Of a stretch of 64,000 nucleotides of DNA, positions 24,297 through 38,800 are shown piece after piece. The position numbers were made by a program, and so were the translations under genes. The notes beneath the pieces are model-generated. The model had not been told where the DNA came from and ran no database searches. It saw nothing but the letters and a program-made list of their open reading frames with translations. Position 1 is the first letter of the stretch. Every line of letters starts with the position of its first letter. Origin of the DNA: Manduca sexta (lineage: Eukaryota; Arthropoda; Insecta; Lepidoptera; Sphingidae); the NCBI RefSeq assembly GCF_014839805.1, contig NC_051135.1, positions 11,163,291 through 11,227,290 of the forward strand, in the 5' to 3' direction.

Positions 24297-24438
24297 TGAA
24301 ATAAAACTATTGTACGGATTTATCGCAGTTTTAATATTATCCTCCCGACGTTTCGAAAACTGCAGCTTTCGTGGTTACGGGGCGGACTGCATTACAACAT
24401 GAAAACTGTGCTAAAATCTACAAAATAGTTTTATTTCA
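24297..24438. mobile_element. Palindromic MITE with about 38-bp inverted ends
   Basis: Left end tgaaataaaactattgtacg and right end aaaatagttttatttca are imperfect inverted complements that extend to the cagtttt / aaaactg blocks. The centre contains cccgacgtttcgaaaactgc, a phrase typical of dispersed moth elements. Non-coding. Confidence 0.7.
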
Positions 24439-26169
24439 ATATCTAAAATTCGCGTAAACATAAGAAATCATTTTTTAATTACCAATTTAATCTTCTCCCT
24501 TCGTTATATTTGTACCTAATTGTAAAATAGGTAGTCAAATTATTACAATTTACGACTTGCAATAAATATCGATAAATACGTCACTTGATAATTGTTCTAC
24601 TAAAGTACAAGAATTTTGCATCGTATGATATTAATTCGAATACATATGTAAATCATTCCTATTTGAAATATAATTTATTACAAACTACTTGTGACTCAGA
24701 CTACACCAATTAAAGTGGTATGTATTAGTGATGTTATGAATATTTATCGATAACGGTTAAGTTAATGCAGACATCTCCACAAAAAAACCTATTTAAATCT
24801 AATATATTATTTTGTACGAAATTTACTGTATGGCAAAAAATACTGATACTTAAATAATTCATAATAAAATATGTAAACGCAACAATTATATCTACATGAA
24901 AATCTATAATAAACATCATAAATATGGCCTTTATCCGCCAAGGAATAAGGTATACATTTTTATATACGTCGAGTATACGGATATTTGTACTTTATGTCAT
25001 AACATCACTAATACAGCCAACACTATTTACCACTAAAGCAACACAATACAACTAGTCAACTGATATAAAAAGCAAATATTACCTTACATATTAAATTGTC
25101 TATACTTTGCTATTGTAAATAGGTAACTGCTAATTAGCCAATATATGTGACGTACTAATAATCTTTGTACATTATTTTATACTATATTGTGTAGGGTGAC
25201 CAGATGTTCCGTATTTTTCGGGATTTTCCATTTTTATGTTAGGAATTTAGTGATGCCAATACAATATTTATGTACAATTGCTAGTATAATTTGCTCTATC
25301 CCCCACCAACCATACATAACCAACAGCCTACATATAGTGCTGTCACAAAAGTATGTGTATTAATGTAGTTAATTTTGAGTTTTAACAAAAATAATGTCTA
25401 ACATTTTTAGCTTGGCCCTATATTTATAATGCTAGTGCCAAATAAAAAATTTCATAAAGTTTATATGGTAATCCTAATGATAAGTTATATTTTGCATCAT
25501 AGAAATCAAAAATATTGTGCAACTATGACAAGCGTATACAAAGATTATTAGAAACGCCTTATGGTCACTGGGGTTTGAAAACTTTACGAATAAACGATTT
25601 TCATCAATGATTTTTATATCTGTCTGTCGAATTATCTCACAAAGTGATTAGTTAAACCACTGACCAGCAACCTTTATCGGTTAGGTTAACGTCTAAAAAT
25701 ATTTAGTTAAATGGAATTTTAATTTAACTATCTAACATCAGCTATCGATATTTCGCGATAGAGACAACACTATTACTTGTAAAATCGTAAACAGGGAATA
25801 TATTTCATGAAAAAAAAGGTCAATTTACTTTTCCAAACAATAATTTACATTTAAAATCCTTCGCTATTTCAATCCGTAATGATAAACAATACTGGAGGCA
25901 CAGCGCGTCCCAACTCAATCGACATTTTCATATTTTTCTTTGACCTTTTTCAGTTTTGTTTCTCCAACAGCCAAGTAAACCAAAGTTATACCTAATTATA
26001 CCTCAATATTAGCCGATACTACACCTTTGCTTACTACAAAGGCTATAATCCCAAAAGCACTTAGAAACGCATATATTATCACAGCATTGCGCTGTCCTTT
26101 GCAAAGTAACGTTTTAGAAAACGTGCCATAGACTTATCTCTGTCTGTATAGTACATTTTTTTATTGATC

Positions 26170-26400
26170 TGAATGACGAGACGAGCTTGCCGTTCGCCTG
26201 ATGGTAAGCGATACGACCGCCCATAAACAGTAGAAACTCCAACACATCCAACACCTTGAATTACAAAGTATTGCTTGGTATTCCGCTGTCGCCTTCCTGA
26301 GACAGGAGATGTTAAATCTTATGTCCAGTAGTTACACAGGCCACAATAGACCGGCCATATAGCCCATAGGCCACAATAGTCTTTTACGGTCGATAGTCTC
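26170..26400 (+). repeat. Retroposon-like repeat (cctgatggtaagcgata type)
   Basis: Contains gacgagacgagcttgccgtt, cctgatggtaagcgatacga and cgcccataaacag, a dispersed insect retroposon pattern. A shorter reverse-oriented relative sits at 53975-54050. Confidence 0.6.
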
Positions 26401-26859
26401 TATCGCGAGCTACGTTTCAACGTACAATCTTTTGAAGTTACTTGTAACTTATCTATACTATTTATATGTCTACCAAAAGCACCCAAAAATCATAATTTGA
26501 ACACACAATTCATAATATAGCCTATACCCGACGAAAAATATAATAGCCAACAAAATTAATGAGGTTCTAGAAGTGTCATTTTTACATAATTACTTGCAAT
26601 AATTATAACGATATGTCAAACATTTAAATTGCCCCATTTCGGAAAAATTGGGTAAGCCAAACCAGTTAAATATCGTCGGCTTAAATAAAAGTAGCTAAGT
26701 CGGATTTGTTAACTTTATCATATTAAAAAAATAACGGCCTCAAACACAAACCCTGTACCATAAAATACATGGATAACGTAATAATCACAGAATTGCACCT
26801 AATTAAAATAATTACAAAATAACTTATGTCACTTTACGACCCGACCCCTGGTGTATGGG

Positions 26860-29800
26860 TTAGTTCAAATATTTGAGCATCTTCTTTACGAACGCCGCTT
26901 GGATCTGGTCCGCTCTGGAAATAGTAAAATGCATACGTTAGTTTGAAACACTTTCCTCCTTATTCATAAACGTTATTTATCTAAGGATAGAGCATTGCTG
27001 TGATAACAAGTCTGTTTCTCAGTGCTGACAGCATGGCAGCCTTCACAATGCGTAGACACAGGGCCGTTGTAATTGGCTGATATTGGGATAAAACTTGAAT
27101 CTAGTTGGCTGTCACATAAACAAAGCTGAACAAACAGCAAGCTGTCGGATAAACAAAACTGGGAAACAGACTTGTTATCACAAGAATGCTCCGTCCTAAG
27201 ATAAATAACGTTTATCAATAAAGGAGGTTTGACTTTGACTATCGCTCTAACGGAACTCGGGTGCTGATCCTAGATCAGTGGTATCGAGTTTTCTGCTCAA
27301 TATCAGCCTCAAGGGTGGTATTTGTGCTCGATATGGCGATAGGCTCGCTCCACCGCTTCATCATAACATAATACTCATGGCGAAAAGTGGATGCATTAGT
27401 GGTAGTCAGCAAAAATAAAATTAAAAAAAGAAAACGTTTTAAATATGAATTAATTTATATTTGCTAAAAATATTATAAAGTGTCTCACTTGGTACTGGTG
27501 ACGGTGTGCATGAGGTTGATGATGTACCGCGGGCAGACGTCCTCGTGCATGACCCTGGCGTGGAACAGCAGCCCCTGGCACACGCAGTACAGCAGCTCCA
27601 CCAGCGGCAGCTGCTCCGGGATCATGCCGCGCTGGTAGCACCACGAACCTAAGATCTGGAAAGTACAGTAGTTTATGGTAGACATTCATTGTGTTAAGCG
27701 GCGATAGCCTAATTGGTTATGGAACGGACTGCTGAGACAAATGTCCGCAGGTTTAAAACCCAAGGGACACAATTCTCTGAGTTGTCTAAAATTATATATT
27801 TTTTGTGAATTATCGCTTGTTTTAACGGTGAAGAAAAAACATCGCGAGAAACCTGTATACCTTAGAAGTTCTTTATAAGAATATTAAAAGCATGTGAAGT
27901 TAACTAGTCGCATCCTTCTCAGTAATAGAGAAAGCAGTGCTTAGCAGTGACAGAGTAGTATGTAGGGCTAATAATATTATTCTTAGTGTTGTGTAAGCTG
28001 AAATGACGACACTCAAATAGCGTAAGTTCAACAAATGAGCAGACGTGCTTCTTAAGTAACCTACCTGTCTCCGTGACTGCCAAGAGTTTGAGAGATAATC
28101 ATGCAGTCACAAAAACTGTTGAAAGCTCACATAGGACGACCGATAACTGCTAAATGGAATCATGTTATTGATGACTGAATAGATGAATGAAAAAATCATT
28201 ATTAAATAAAAGCTATAGAAAATAATTGCCAGAGTTACGCAAATTAAGTTGGACCCTTATTCTGTATGATAGTGTAAACGCGTAACGCGGCCGCGTCATA
28301 TTATCTTCGTGAAATGTGCGTGGAATGGTATTCTGTAAGCTAATTTCTATAGTCCTAAACATGATGCGTTGTGTTACGTGCTTGTTACGCACTGTTAAAA
28401 TAACGTGCGGGATCTCTATCCCTAATTTTCCCTTATTCTCTCATAAGGCCCCTGAGCCTGTGTGTTAAGAAACCAAATAATATAATATGAAGTAATTCGT
28501 TAAGGTTATAGCTTAAGGTCCATTTTCATACATTTTGTTTCACCTTTAATCTGGGTAACTAAACAAGTATTGACAAGTAAAGAATTTAAATTCATGTCTA
28601 GTTAGTGACTAGTTCTCGCAGTTGAAAGAAAAACGTAAAAATAATTAATATGCATGGATATTTCGGCCTTTAAAATTTAATACGACGAAATTGTTTAGTT
28701 ACCCAGATTAAAGGTGAAACAAAATGTATGAAAAATGGACCTTAAGCTATAACCTTAGCGCGAGTTAGGATAGTGTATAGGTAGTGTACCTGCAGCGAGG
28801 AGGTGAAGGGCGCGAGCGCGATGGGCGTGGAGGGCGCGGCGCGCAGCGCGGCGCCGGCCAGCAGCCCGGCCGGCAGCGCGTGCAGCGCCGAGTCGCGCCC
28901 GCGCGCGCGGCACAGCAAACACACCACCAGCTGCGCACACACACACACACACACACGCGCCTTAACACTCTACGCACTAACAACGCGCGGGGTAGATAAG
29001 ATAAAGATAAAACAAAAGTTTATTTAGGCTACAATTAACACACAGTATAACTTAAGATATAACATAGACAATAGACAAGTAAGTACATATTCATTTGTAA
29101 GATATTGCAGCCGCAATCGTGCCCCAGCTCAGCAATATGCTTTGCTCCAAGGACCAAAACGCGGTACGGTACGCGTAATCATTGACGTATATTTTATAGA
29201 CACGAACGTCAATATAAACTATTTATTCAAAATCTCAACTAAAGTGACAACCAATAGATCAGTGTTATAACCTATTTATTCACTTGAACAACAAATAATG
29301 TTACTTATTTAACTAATATTTTTTATTCAAATCCAGGTTTACACTTAGACTCGAGTTCTTATATCATGAGAGTCACTCCGTACACAACTAGCTGTCAATA
29401 TTGACCATACTAAAGTCAGTTTAAATGAATTGCAGGTCAATTCAGTTGAACAAAGTGAATGTACGCCAAATCTAGTACATAGTACATATATATCGATGCG
29501 TTTGTGATACAACTATATTATTGAGATAGTCCTTTTTTTATAGAAAATTAATATATTGAAAATACTTTGATATTATAATGAGTATGTAGCGGCGTAAAGG
29601 TTGACGCCACTGTAGAAGGAACAGATATTCGCATTCCTCTATAGAAGAAGATTTTCAGTCAGGCAGATGTCATCTATCGCCATCTAGTGTGATCGCTGTG
29701 CCTTATCACTACAATTGTGTCGATGCCGTATCGGTCTTCTCGCAGTTCCATTAGTCTTGAAGAAATGGCGGTGTATATACTAATTGTACCGCCACAAGTA

Positions 29801-32800
29801 CGCGCGGAATGATTGACGAGCGAATGCGAACTGATTGAACAATATTATGATACTATAACAATTCAAGCGACGTAAAACGATAGATACAATTTAAACATGC
29901 TTGTCCGCGTACACTGTCTATAAACCATAGGTTCCCAAACTTTTCTTTCTCATAGACCACTTTCAAAATTTTGTTGGTTCCGGTTGGTTCCCCTGCAGCA
30001 CAATTTCTGCAATACACCGCAGAATATGCAAGTTGCTTAAACTTGCTTTTTAAAGTGCTTACTATTTGGTGAAGAAACTTACTCTATAAATACCGATGTA
30101 TCCGCCGAAGAACACGCCCAGCTTGAGATGCGACAGTCTCAACGACTTGAACGCTTTCGCCGGCGTCAGGATCTTGGGGATGATGGTCCTCAACATAGTC
30201 ATGGCACAACCCACGCCGAACAATTGCGCTGTGCCCTGCGGAATTAAATATGCTTAATTTAATTTTTTGTTTTGAAAGAATAAGGCTTTAGAATTGGTCT
30301 AATCCCTCTTAGTAGTGGAGGAAGCCCGTGCCGAACAGTAGGACATTTTATAATACAGGATTGATATTTATATTATATAAGGCTTAAGAAAAAAAATACA
30401 CGTCGAATAGATAAAGATAATAGATCTTCTTTTTTGAAGTCGGTTAAAAATAATCTAAAATATAGTTGACCCTAAAATGGGTACATAAATAAAGTGTCAA
30501 AATCATTACGCTTTCTTGCTTCGCCGTTAAATTCAAAAATCGTATGACAGCCATTTTCAATACACGATCCCAATCTCAATCTTCAATACGATTCCGAGAA
30601 TGAACCAATCAAAATGACTCATTCGTATGTATGTCAAAAGACCTGATTGGTCTATTTTTAGGTAGATCGTAATAAGCGATTGGGATCGTTTATTAAAAAT
30701 GGAGTTTAGTTGCTCTATAGATAAAACGTAAATTTTCTTCTAACTGATTGAATACAAGTTTTGTTAAATCCGTGTCAAACTTAAAATAGTTGAATTCGTT
30801 TTATTAATCTTTTTTTTGGTAAATGCGTAGTCTAATTGCGTAGTATGCAAAGATCACCAAAAAAATATATAGGAATTAAGCAAAGTTTCCATTCAGCAAC
30901 GTTTGCCTTGCACAACTAGTTTACATATTTATACTAATATATAAAGCTGAAGAGTTTGTTTATTTAAATGCACAAATCTCAGGAACTGAAAATATATAAC
31001 CTGGAAAATCTATCAAGCTATTTAAACCGCAGACGAAACCTAATTATATATAATACCTAAATTATTCAAGGAAATTGTTGGAATTAGCGAGACGTCATTT
31101 TACTTTTAAATCTTGTATTTACACTCACACTTTGTTTACCATAACCAGCGGTTTGGCTGAACCTGGCATTACCAAAGTCCAAGGGCAGCGGGCGCCACTT
31201 ACTATAAGACGTGCCGCTAACTCGTTTACCCATTGCACCAATAAAAATGAAACTGCCTCGATGGTGTAGTTGTTTTGTGTGCGCGGTACGACACAGCTTT
31301 GAGGTCGCGAGTACGCATCCCGGGTCGGGCAGTGATATAAGGGTTTCGTGTTAGCAAAATGAAAATTAAATGGCGATACGCTAGTCCCGCTATCACGTCA
31401 TAACACAGATCACACATGGGAAATATTTTGTTCTCTGATCGACCCCTGCTTACCCTTTTAGGTATAAAGTCGTGATGTGTTTATTTTTACCTTTTATTAT
31501 ATGCTTCTTAAGATCCCCTCACTTACTTTTAATACATAGTTGATGCAAGGTCCTTTGTGTGGACAGGCGGGGCTGCGCCCCATGATGCCCTTCACAGGCT
31601 CGCCTTGCTCTTTAGACACGCGCGGCGGAGTGAAGAACCTAAAAGAAGTATAATTTTGTCTATGTAACGTAATAAGCCTGTATCTAAGAAAATCTTAAAG
31701 CGATAAAATTAATTCTAATTTTTTTTACCTATTTTTAAATCTCTAATACATTGATAACAATTACTTGGATAAAGATTTTTTTCACAAAACGGTAAATATT
31801 CTTTATTAACATTTTTTTTCTACTCTGTATAATATTATAGTTAATTATGGCACAAAAAAAGTTTAATTCAATATTTTAAACACAAAACAAATTTAAAAAA
31901 AAAATTGAATCAAGAATTCCTAGAATCTTACGTCGTTTGTTATTGAATCGATTTTTATTAAAATCCATGGCGTATTTAAATAACTCACCAGAACAACGGC
32001 GTCCTCTTATTGTTCTCTCTCTCCAACCTCATGAGGTAGAAAAGGACAGCGCTGCTCAGCATAAATATTAGAGTCTCCTTGCCCGCCGTCCGCCGAAGCC
32101 ATCCTTTCATTTCTAATGTCCTCAACCAGTATTCGAAGACCTGGAAAAATATACATGAATCTACATTGTCAACCGGATAAGTTTGTTTTCGCTACTAGAT
32201 TCTTTCCTCACGAAAAGTAGAGTATGCATGAACTTAGAGAACATTTTTTTATTTTGTAGCCGTTGTAGAGAATCTGTAGTTGGCGTAGTTACTATTGGCC
32301 GGGATAGGCAACAGTGTTGATGGCCTGTCATTCATTCAGTGTTCATGCCATCATTTACGTAAAAAGAAATAAGGAGTAGATCCACCGATATCCAATAATC
32401 TTAGTAACGATAACCACTACTTGTTATTTCCCATCGGTCTATAAGACAGTGATACAACATTGAACTGGCCCTGTTGTATTGTAGATATATCAGATTGTTC
32501 TAAAATATGGGTTCAGAGACCCCATCGCATACGACACATGTCAATCGAGTAAAAAAAACAAGATCTGATATCAACGAAATTTCTATAATCAAACTCACAT
32601 TAACATCGGTAAAGTAGATATCGATCATGCCTTTGAACTGCTAAAGACTAGTCATTTGGCGTTCAGTGACCTTTAAATGGTTGATAACAATCGCCAATGT
32701 ATCAAATTTAGAACAAAATCCATACCAATCAGTTCACTACTGTTATCAACATTCTGTTAGGAAACTTAATTATTTCCCACTTTGTCAGAATACACCGACT

Positions 32801-35800
32801 AAAACTGAAAATTTCCGAGACCTTTGCCCGTCTGTGATTTTTTATAAAACAGTAAAAACTACTGTATCACCTCAATATATATTTCAATCTGTAATTACAT
32901 AATTACGGAGAATATAAATAATATTAATTAATATAATTTTAGTACTCATGTTTTACCCAACGAATTAATTAGATGAGTACGTTTTAACATATCAAACAAT
33001 GGCCGGATATTATGTTGTTAAACTGTTTATCTATCGTATAAATTTGTTAACGGCAAATGGCAACAACCTCCGAAAACTGCAAACCGGTTTGGCACGGTTA
33101 AGGCCATCCACGATGCATAATGTATTTGATCGATCTCGTACATGATTTTTTTAATATTAGTTTTTATTACATTATACGTAATATCTTAATAAAATCATAA
33201 CAGGCCGATGTCTACATTATTAATATTGAAGAAAAAACCAATATGCTAGGGGAATGCATTTATTAGGACAACAGAAGCCACAATTTTTTGAACTTTTGTC
33301 TGTCTGTGTGTTTTTAAACGTATCACGCAAAAAGTGCCTTTATAAGTTAAATACAGTTTACGATATATTGCTAGAAGTATAACTTAAAATAGAGACTCCA
33401 TTTTACCTCAGGAAAACCTCTCACACGAGCGGAACTGCCAGCAAGAGCTAGGCAGTAAATAAATTATATACATGTTATATAATATACATAGATATAGGTC
33501 ATTTCATTCACGAAGACGCGCCCCACAATTTTCCTTTATCGCTTGCAGTGTGCGTGAACAGCATAAGTTCACACGCACACTACGATGGACAGCGTCAAGG
33601 CATAGACTTGGATCAGTCTCCTTACCCCGCGACACCCCGCAACACCCACGCTCAAAAGGTAGTGGGGCGAGTCTTCGTAAATGAAAACGGTTTATAGACT
33701 AATCATTGCGGACCGAAATTTATAAAACAATTTTGGCAAAATATCTATTGCGTAAATCATTGTCGTGACTCGTAATTGTTAATTGAATTCCGTTGAGTAA
33801 TTTCTATAGTAGGGATTAGGAAGAACGGATTAAGGATTAAAGCGATGGCATCTAGCTATATGATTCTATAAAGTAGGTACGAACCATTATAAATAGTGAA
33901 AGCAAGAAAGTGAAAAAGGATTCAAATTTGAAGCAACTTGTCTTAATAAAGGCTATTGACAAAATCCAATCTAAAATTTAAATCTGATGTAAAACTGTAC
34001 TTCTCGACTGTTAATATTCATCATTGTTTAATCGACAAGTTCCAGACACAAGATTTTGTAACATCATGCATTCAAGTAACATACAATACGTTGTTATCGA
34101 ATAGTATTTATATCGATTGGTATCACGAATAACGGATGCGTGCCATCTCCGATATATTTACTCGAGATATTAAATGCTCTGGGCCCCTAGAATATGGCAT
34201 GAAACACAACGCGAACGTCCATGTCCTTTTGTAATTAACAGTTAACAGATTGTGTTTCTTGTACCGCTTCTTCATCACAGCGACAACAGTTTTCAACGCG
34301 GTAGTAGAATCATGATGATTGTAAAGAGCTTTTGAAAGACTATTTGAATAAAGAAAATGTTGAGTTTGAATGTTCGGTCGAGATATAACCACGTGATTGA
34401 GACATCGATCTTTCACCCAATCACAGTTAATTCAATCTACCGACAATGACTTTAGTGTCTTACACCACATTCTAGGGGGCCTTCGTAGTTCAGTTTACAC
34501 TTCTGACATAGTCTGCATAAATCTGTCCTGAGAAGTGCTACCTATTATGTTATAGGATAACTACGTGATAGCGTTAATAGACTAAGACAATACAACAGAT
34601 AAAGAAAGACAAGACTAAAGAAGACGACAAATAGACGAAGCTATTTTACTCCTGAATGCTATAGGCTACTTTTTATCGCGGGAAAACTGTTTCACACAGG
34701 CGGAACCGCAGGCAAAAACGGGAATAATTGTTTTAGGATACCACTGGATATAATACACACTTAAAAATCTTATCTATTGAGATCTCTCAACTAGCACGGT
34801 TTTTTATTTGTTTTCTGTCAATATTTTCCTCAATCGTTAAAACGAACGCTTATTACACGTGTGCTAATTCGAAAAGTCAGATGTCAAAGATCGATATCAA
34901 GACCCCTCCCTCACCTCGCTACCTGCGAATACTGATTTTTCATTAAACATTTACATTTAGGTTTTAATTACCAAGAAATTGATAATCATACATTTCTGGA
35001 TTGAATTCATAAGATGGTTTAAAAAACATTGCACTTTTATCTCCTCGAAAGAACACGCCTGTAATTTTGACTGATTGAAATTAGTATTCAAAATTTTTCT
35101 TTGATTTTATTGGTGCAACATGTGGACTTTTTCTCGTATATCTATCCCGTGACGTGATGGGCTCTAACTTATTTAACGTTTATAATAAGATATATATAAG
35201 CCACAACCGATCACGTCACGAGATATGACAGACGAGAAAACGTCAACAGGTTGCACCAATATAACCCTCCAGGTTAGAAAGATTTAAAGAAGAAAGAGGT
35301 TTCATCATTGCTTTTGTTATGAAAATATTAGAACACCAAGATTTCCTAGCTTATTCTCTATTAACAGTAAGCAATAATGTGTATGCAATATCGACAATAT
35401 TATAAATACATCTCAAACATAATTCACGTAAATTCCTTTCGTATACTTCCAATGCGGCACGAGATATGAAGATAAAATTATCGCACAAATATTACTTAAT
35501 CGATATACAAGACGCAAATGTAGATAAAAACGTTTTCTATGGAAGTATTTTGCCAAGGCCACAATTTTTTACTTACATGTTACATCGAGCAAGAACGCAT
35601 GTAAAGATACGCGTTGCCATAGCTCATATTATAATAAATAATAACCAATAGACCATACAAATAAATTAACTTGATTGTAATCAAACGCCTGATTTTGGAA
35701 TAAAGTCTTCTTATAGGTCATTAGTGCGTTTCACATACTAAATTTAATTTACTTTCATCGTTAGCCATTTGTTTATTTGTCCGGATGAATCTCCAAAATT

Positions 35801-38800
35801 GCTAAGCTTATTTTGAGACGCCATGGATCCATAAGGACTGCCATCTCAGATTTTATCCTAGAAGACTTTTAGGCGGGAGGCAACGCTAAAGAGCATAAAG
35901 CAAATGTTTACTATGGCACGACATGTAAAACATATAATTCGTAACTAAACAATCGGTCATTTCTATTACATTTTATAGTGCAGTGTCAACCCTAACATGA
36001 ATAAGGATACAACGACCATAAATTATCATAAAAGTTCTCTGTCTCTTAATCTTTGCCCTAACTCAAGGTTGTCTCTACTATAGAACTATAAATTACATCA
36101 TCGTTGATCGACATTCTATTTGGAATAATACTTCAAACAAGCCTCTCACGTGATACATACAAACAAAAACCACTCACCAAATTAACAAACAGGTTCACGA
36201 CCATCACTCTTCGGTGTGGTGGTTCGAAGTAGACCGCCAGCCCGCTGACGGTGCACGGCAACAGCACCGTTGTGTAATACGAGAACTGGTTGAAGAACAA
36301 AGCCCTGAACATAAGGAAATTACATATTTTGTAATTGATAGAGGAGGAAGGAAGAATCTGGATGGGCAGGGGCGGACCGAGAGTTAAGGGGGTCCTGGGC
36401 AAATTCTAGTTTGGGGTGTACATAATAAATCGCATAAATGCCATCTCAAGAAACGATGCTAACACAATATAGGAGGAAAAAGAGGAGAATTTGATTTTTT
36501 TTTTCGGGCACGGCCAAATGATCCCATTTCACATTTGCTCCTGATGGTAAGTATAGTAGGGTTCAGATAGTGTCAACTAACGCGAGATGATTACCAATAT
36601 CCAGTCGATACAAGTATTCCGGCCTTTTTGAAACCGGATATAATCAGATTGGTTCCAGAACTTGATACACTTACGAGTCGAGAGACGAGAGAGTGTTATG
36701 GAGGGACTATGGAGGGTTTTACACCTTGTGTACGGTGGTCGCTATCCAGGCGGATACAAATATCCTAATTCTGGTGAGTTATTAACTATAACCTGTATTT
36801 CCATTATCAAGTTAACATTTCTATTGAAACGTATATCAATTATATAGGAAATGAAAGGAGACGTAGAACACACCATCTAATATACGACCTGTATCCACAA
36901 ATAACGCTAGGGCTGACAATAATAACATCAATCATGCGAACACCTTGACCTGGCCCGCTGGAGCGGCGCATCTGATTTAAACTGCGCTAAATTACTCACA
37001 TCTGCCAACTATATTAGGACAAAGCGAGCATTGTTTTCGTAAAGACGAAAAATCTATGGTATTATTTGTATGTTAAACATTACTTCTTTATACATCATTT
37101 CATAATTATTGACACCCTCGATAACGTAGTTGTTTTGCGTACGTAGTAGTAACTACCATTTTACAGTTCCGGGTTCGAATCCTGGGTAGTACAAAGTGAT
37201 AGTGGGTTTACTAATCGGCATCAGCCCGGAGGCTAGAATTAATGCCCGATATGGCGCCCCCGAGAAATGGGTACCCTGGTAGCACCCATGCCTTCCCCTT
37301 CGGGAGTAAAGGCATGATGTGTGTTTTTCTTAGTATTTACGCTTATATTACTGGAGTTTCGATAAACATCATAGTAATAATCAGTCGCAATCCGGTCAGT
37401 CATCTCCAAACGTAAACGTGTTTCATATTGTACATGAAAAGTACTATCGCACTTGTTCAAACACACGTATTTTAAAACTTGTTTTATAATAACATTGATT
37501 AGCTCGCTTACATATATTATACGGTTCATTCACTTAATAAATTCAGATGCGGATTTTACAGTTTCGATTTGCGCTAATTTAAAATGATTTACTTATACAC
37601 TTTTTGAAATGTTTGTATTTATTACATTCGTATAATTGTAATAAAAAATATTTTATCGACAAAAACCTTACTCGATGAAGGTTAGTTAGACATTTTGCAA
37701 AAGCAGTTAAAAAATAACACTACTCTACAAAAAAATGGGTATGGAGCGCAACATAAAGCTGAGTACTAAATTCTGGTTAAACCGATATCGCTAAAGCCAA
37801 ATCTGATGCCCAAATTTTTCCATCACGCCAGGATTTTCTGTTAATGTACATTCTTTTTTTACTATTTTCAGGGCTATTTTGTGGTTTGGTAATGTAAAAA
37901 TTAAAAAAAAATAATTAATTACAAATATTTTTTAATTAATTACAATAAACCTGACCAAATCTATAGTAAAAGCCAAAACCAAAGAATCAGGTGGATTTTT
38001 TCTTTGCGTATGGCGATTTTCTTTTATAATCAAGGTCAGTTTCTCTCATGAGGAACCAACAATGATCTCCCAACATCCCTGGATCCCATCGACCTTGGTA
38101 TCGTTGTTCCATAGTAATGATGTCCTGATGGAACCTTTTCCCCTGTTCATCACTCACAGCTCCTAAGTTTTGCGGGAAAAAATCCAAATGAGAATGCAGG
38201 AAATGGATTTTTAACGACATTCTGCAGCCCATTTTTGGTAATTTTTAATAAGTCTGTAACGATTTGTTCATAATTTTCTGATTTTATGTTTCCCAAAAAT
38301 TGCCTAATGATACATTTCAGTGAGTTCCAAGCATTTAATTCAATGTCGTTGAGTTTTTTTTCAAAATCTGTATCTTTCATAAGTTTGCGTATTTGTGGGC
38401 CCACAAAAATGCCTTCCTTTAATTTGGCGTCGCTTAGTTTTGGAAAAATTGTTTTTAAATATTGAAAAGCCGGGCCTTCCTTATTGAGAGCTTTTACAAA
38501 ATTTTTAACGAGTCCAAGTTTAACGCGGACTAAGTCGTTTAGTTCAGGCTGTTCTATCAAATGGGGTTCTCTACTTCTATCATCATAAGATGGAACAAAC
38601 GATGAAGCTGTATCTAAAGATGCCTCGGATATCAGATGGATCGGATGAACTGGTATCGGTAACTCTTCGCTATGTGGAAGCGGTCTTGTAGCTGAAGAAG
38701 TGTCGGGATAAACAATGTTACCTTTGTTTTTTCTTGAAAAGCCCACGACATTTGTTAAGCAGAAGTAACAGTCCACATCATGGCTAGTAGGCTCACGCCA

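Larger units (their letters stand above)
22876..26859. other. Convergent intergenic region, HSP70 / TMEM135
   Basis: About 4 kb of AT-rich DNA. It holds a palindromic MITE (24297-24438), a fragment near 25190-25240 (agggtgaccagatgttccg) of a common dispersed type, and a SINE-like repeat at 26170-26400. No coding region seen. The TMEM135 3' UTR runs into the right end. Confidence 0.45.

Noticed and set aside
28742..29027. Several short GC-rich ORFs on both strands around the GT repeat
   Set aside because: They overlap the TMEM135 exon 28930-28790 in other frames or run through the repeat; the spliced TMEM135 frame explains the GC content.
34123..34416. 97-codon ORF on - in a TMEM135 intron
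   Set aside because: No recognisable domain, and no splice sites fit it to TMEM135, whose flanking exons already join in frame.
37140..37195. tRNA-like B boxes (also near 15810, 31300, 41330, 55530 and 63090)
   Set aside because: Each continues into the same SINE body and none folds into a full tRNA. Only 22034-22105 does.
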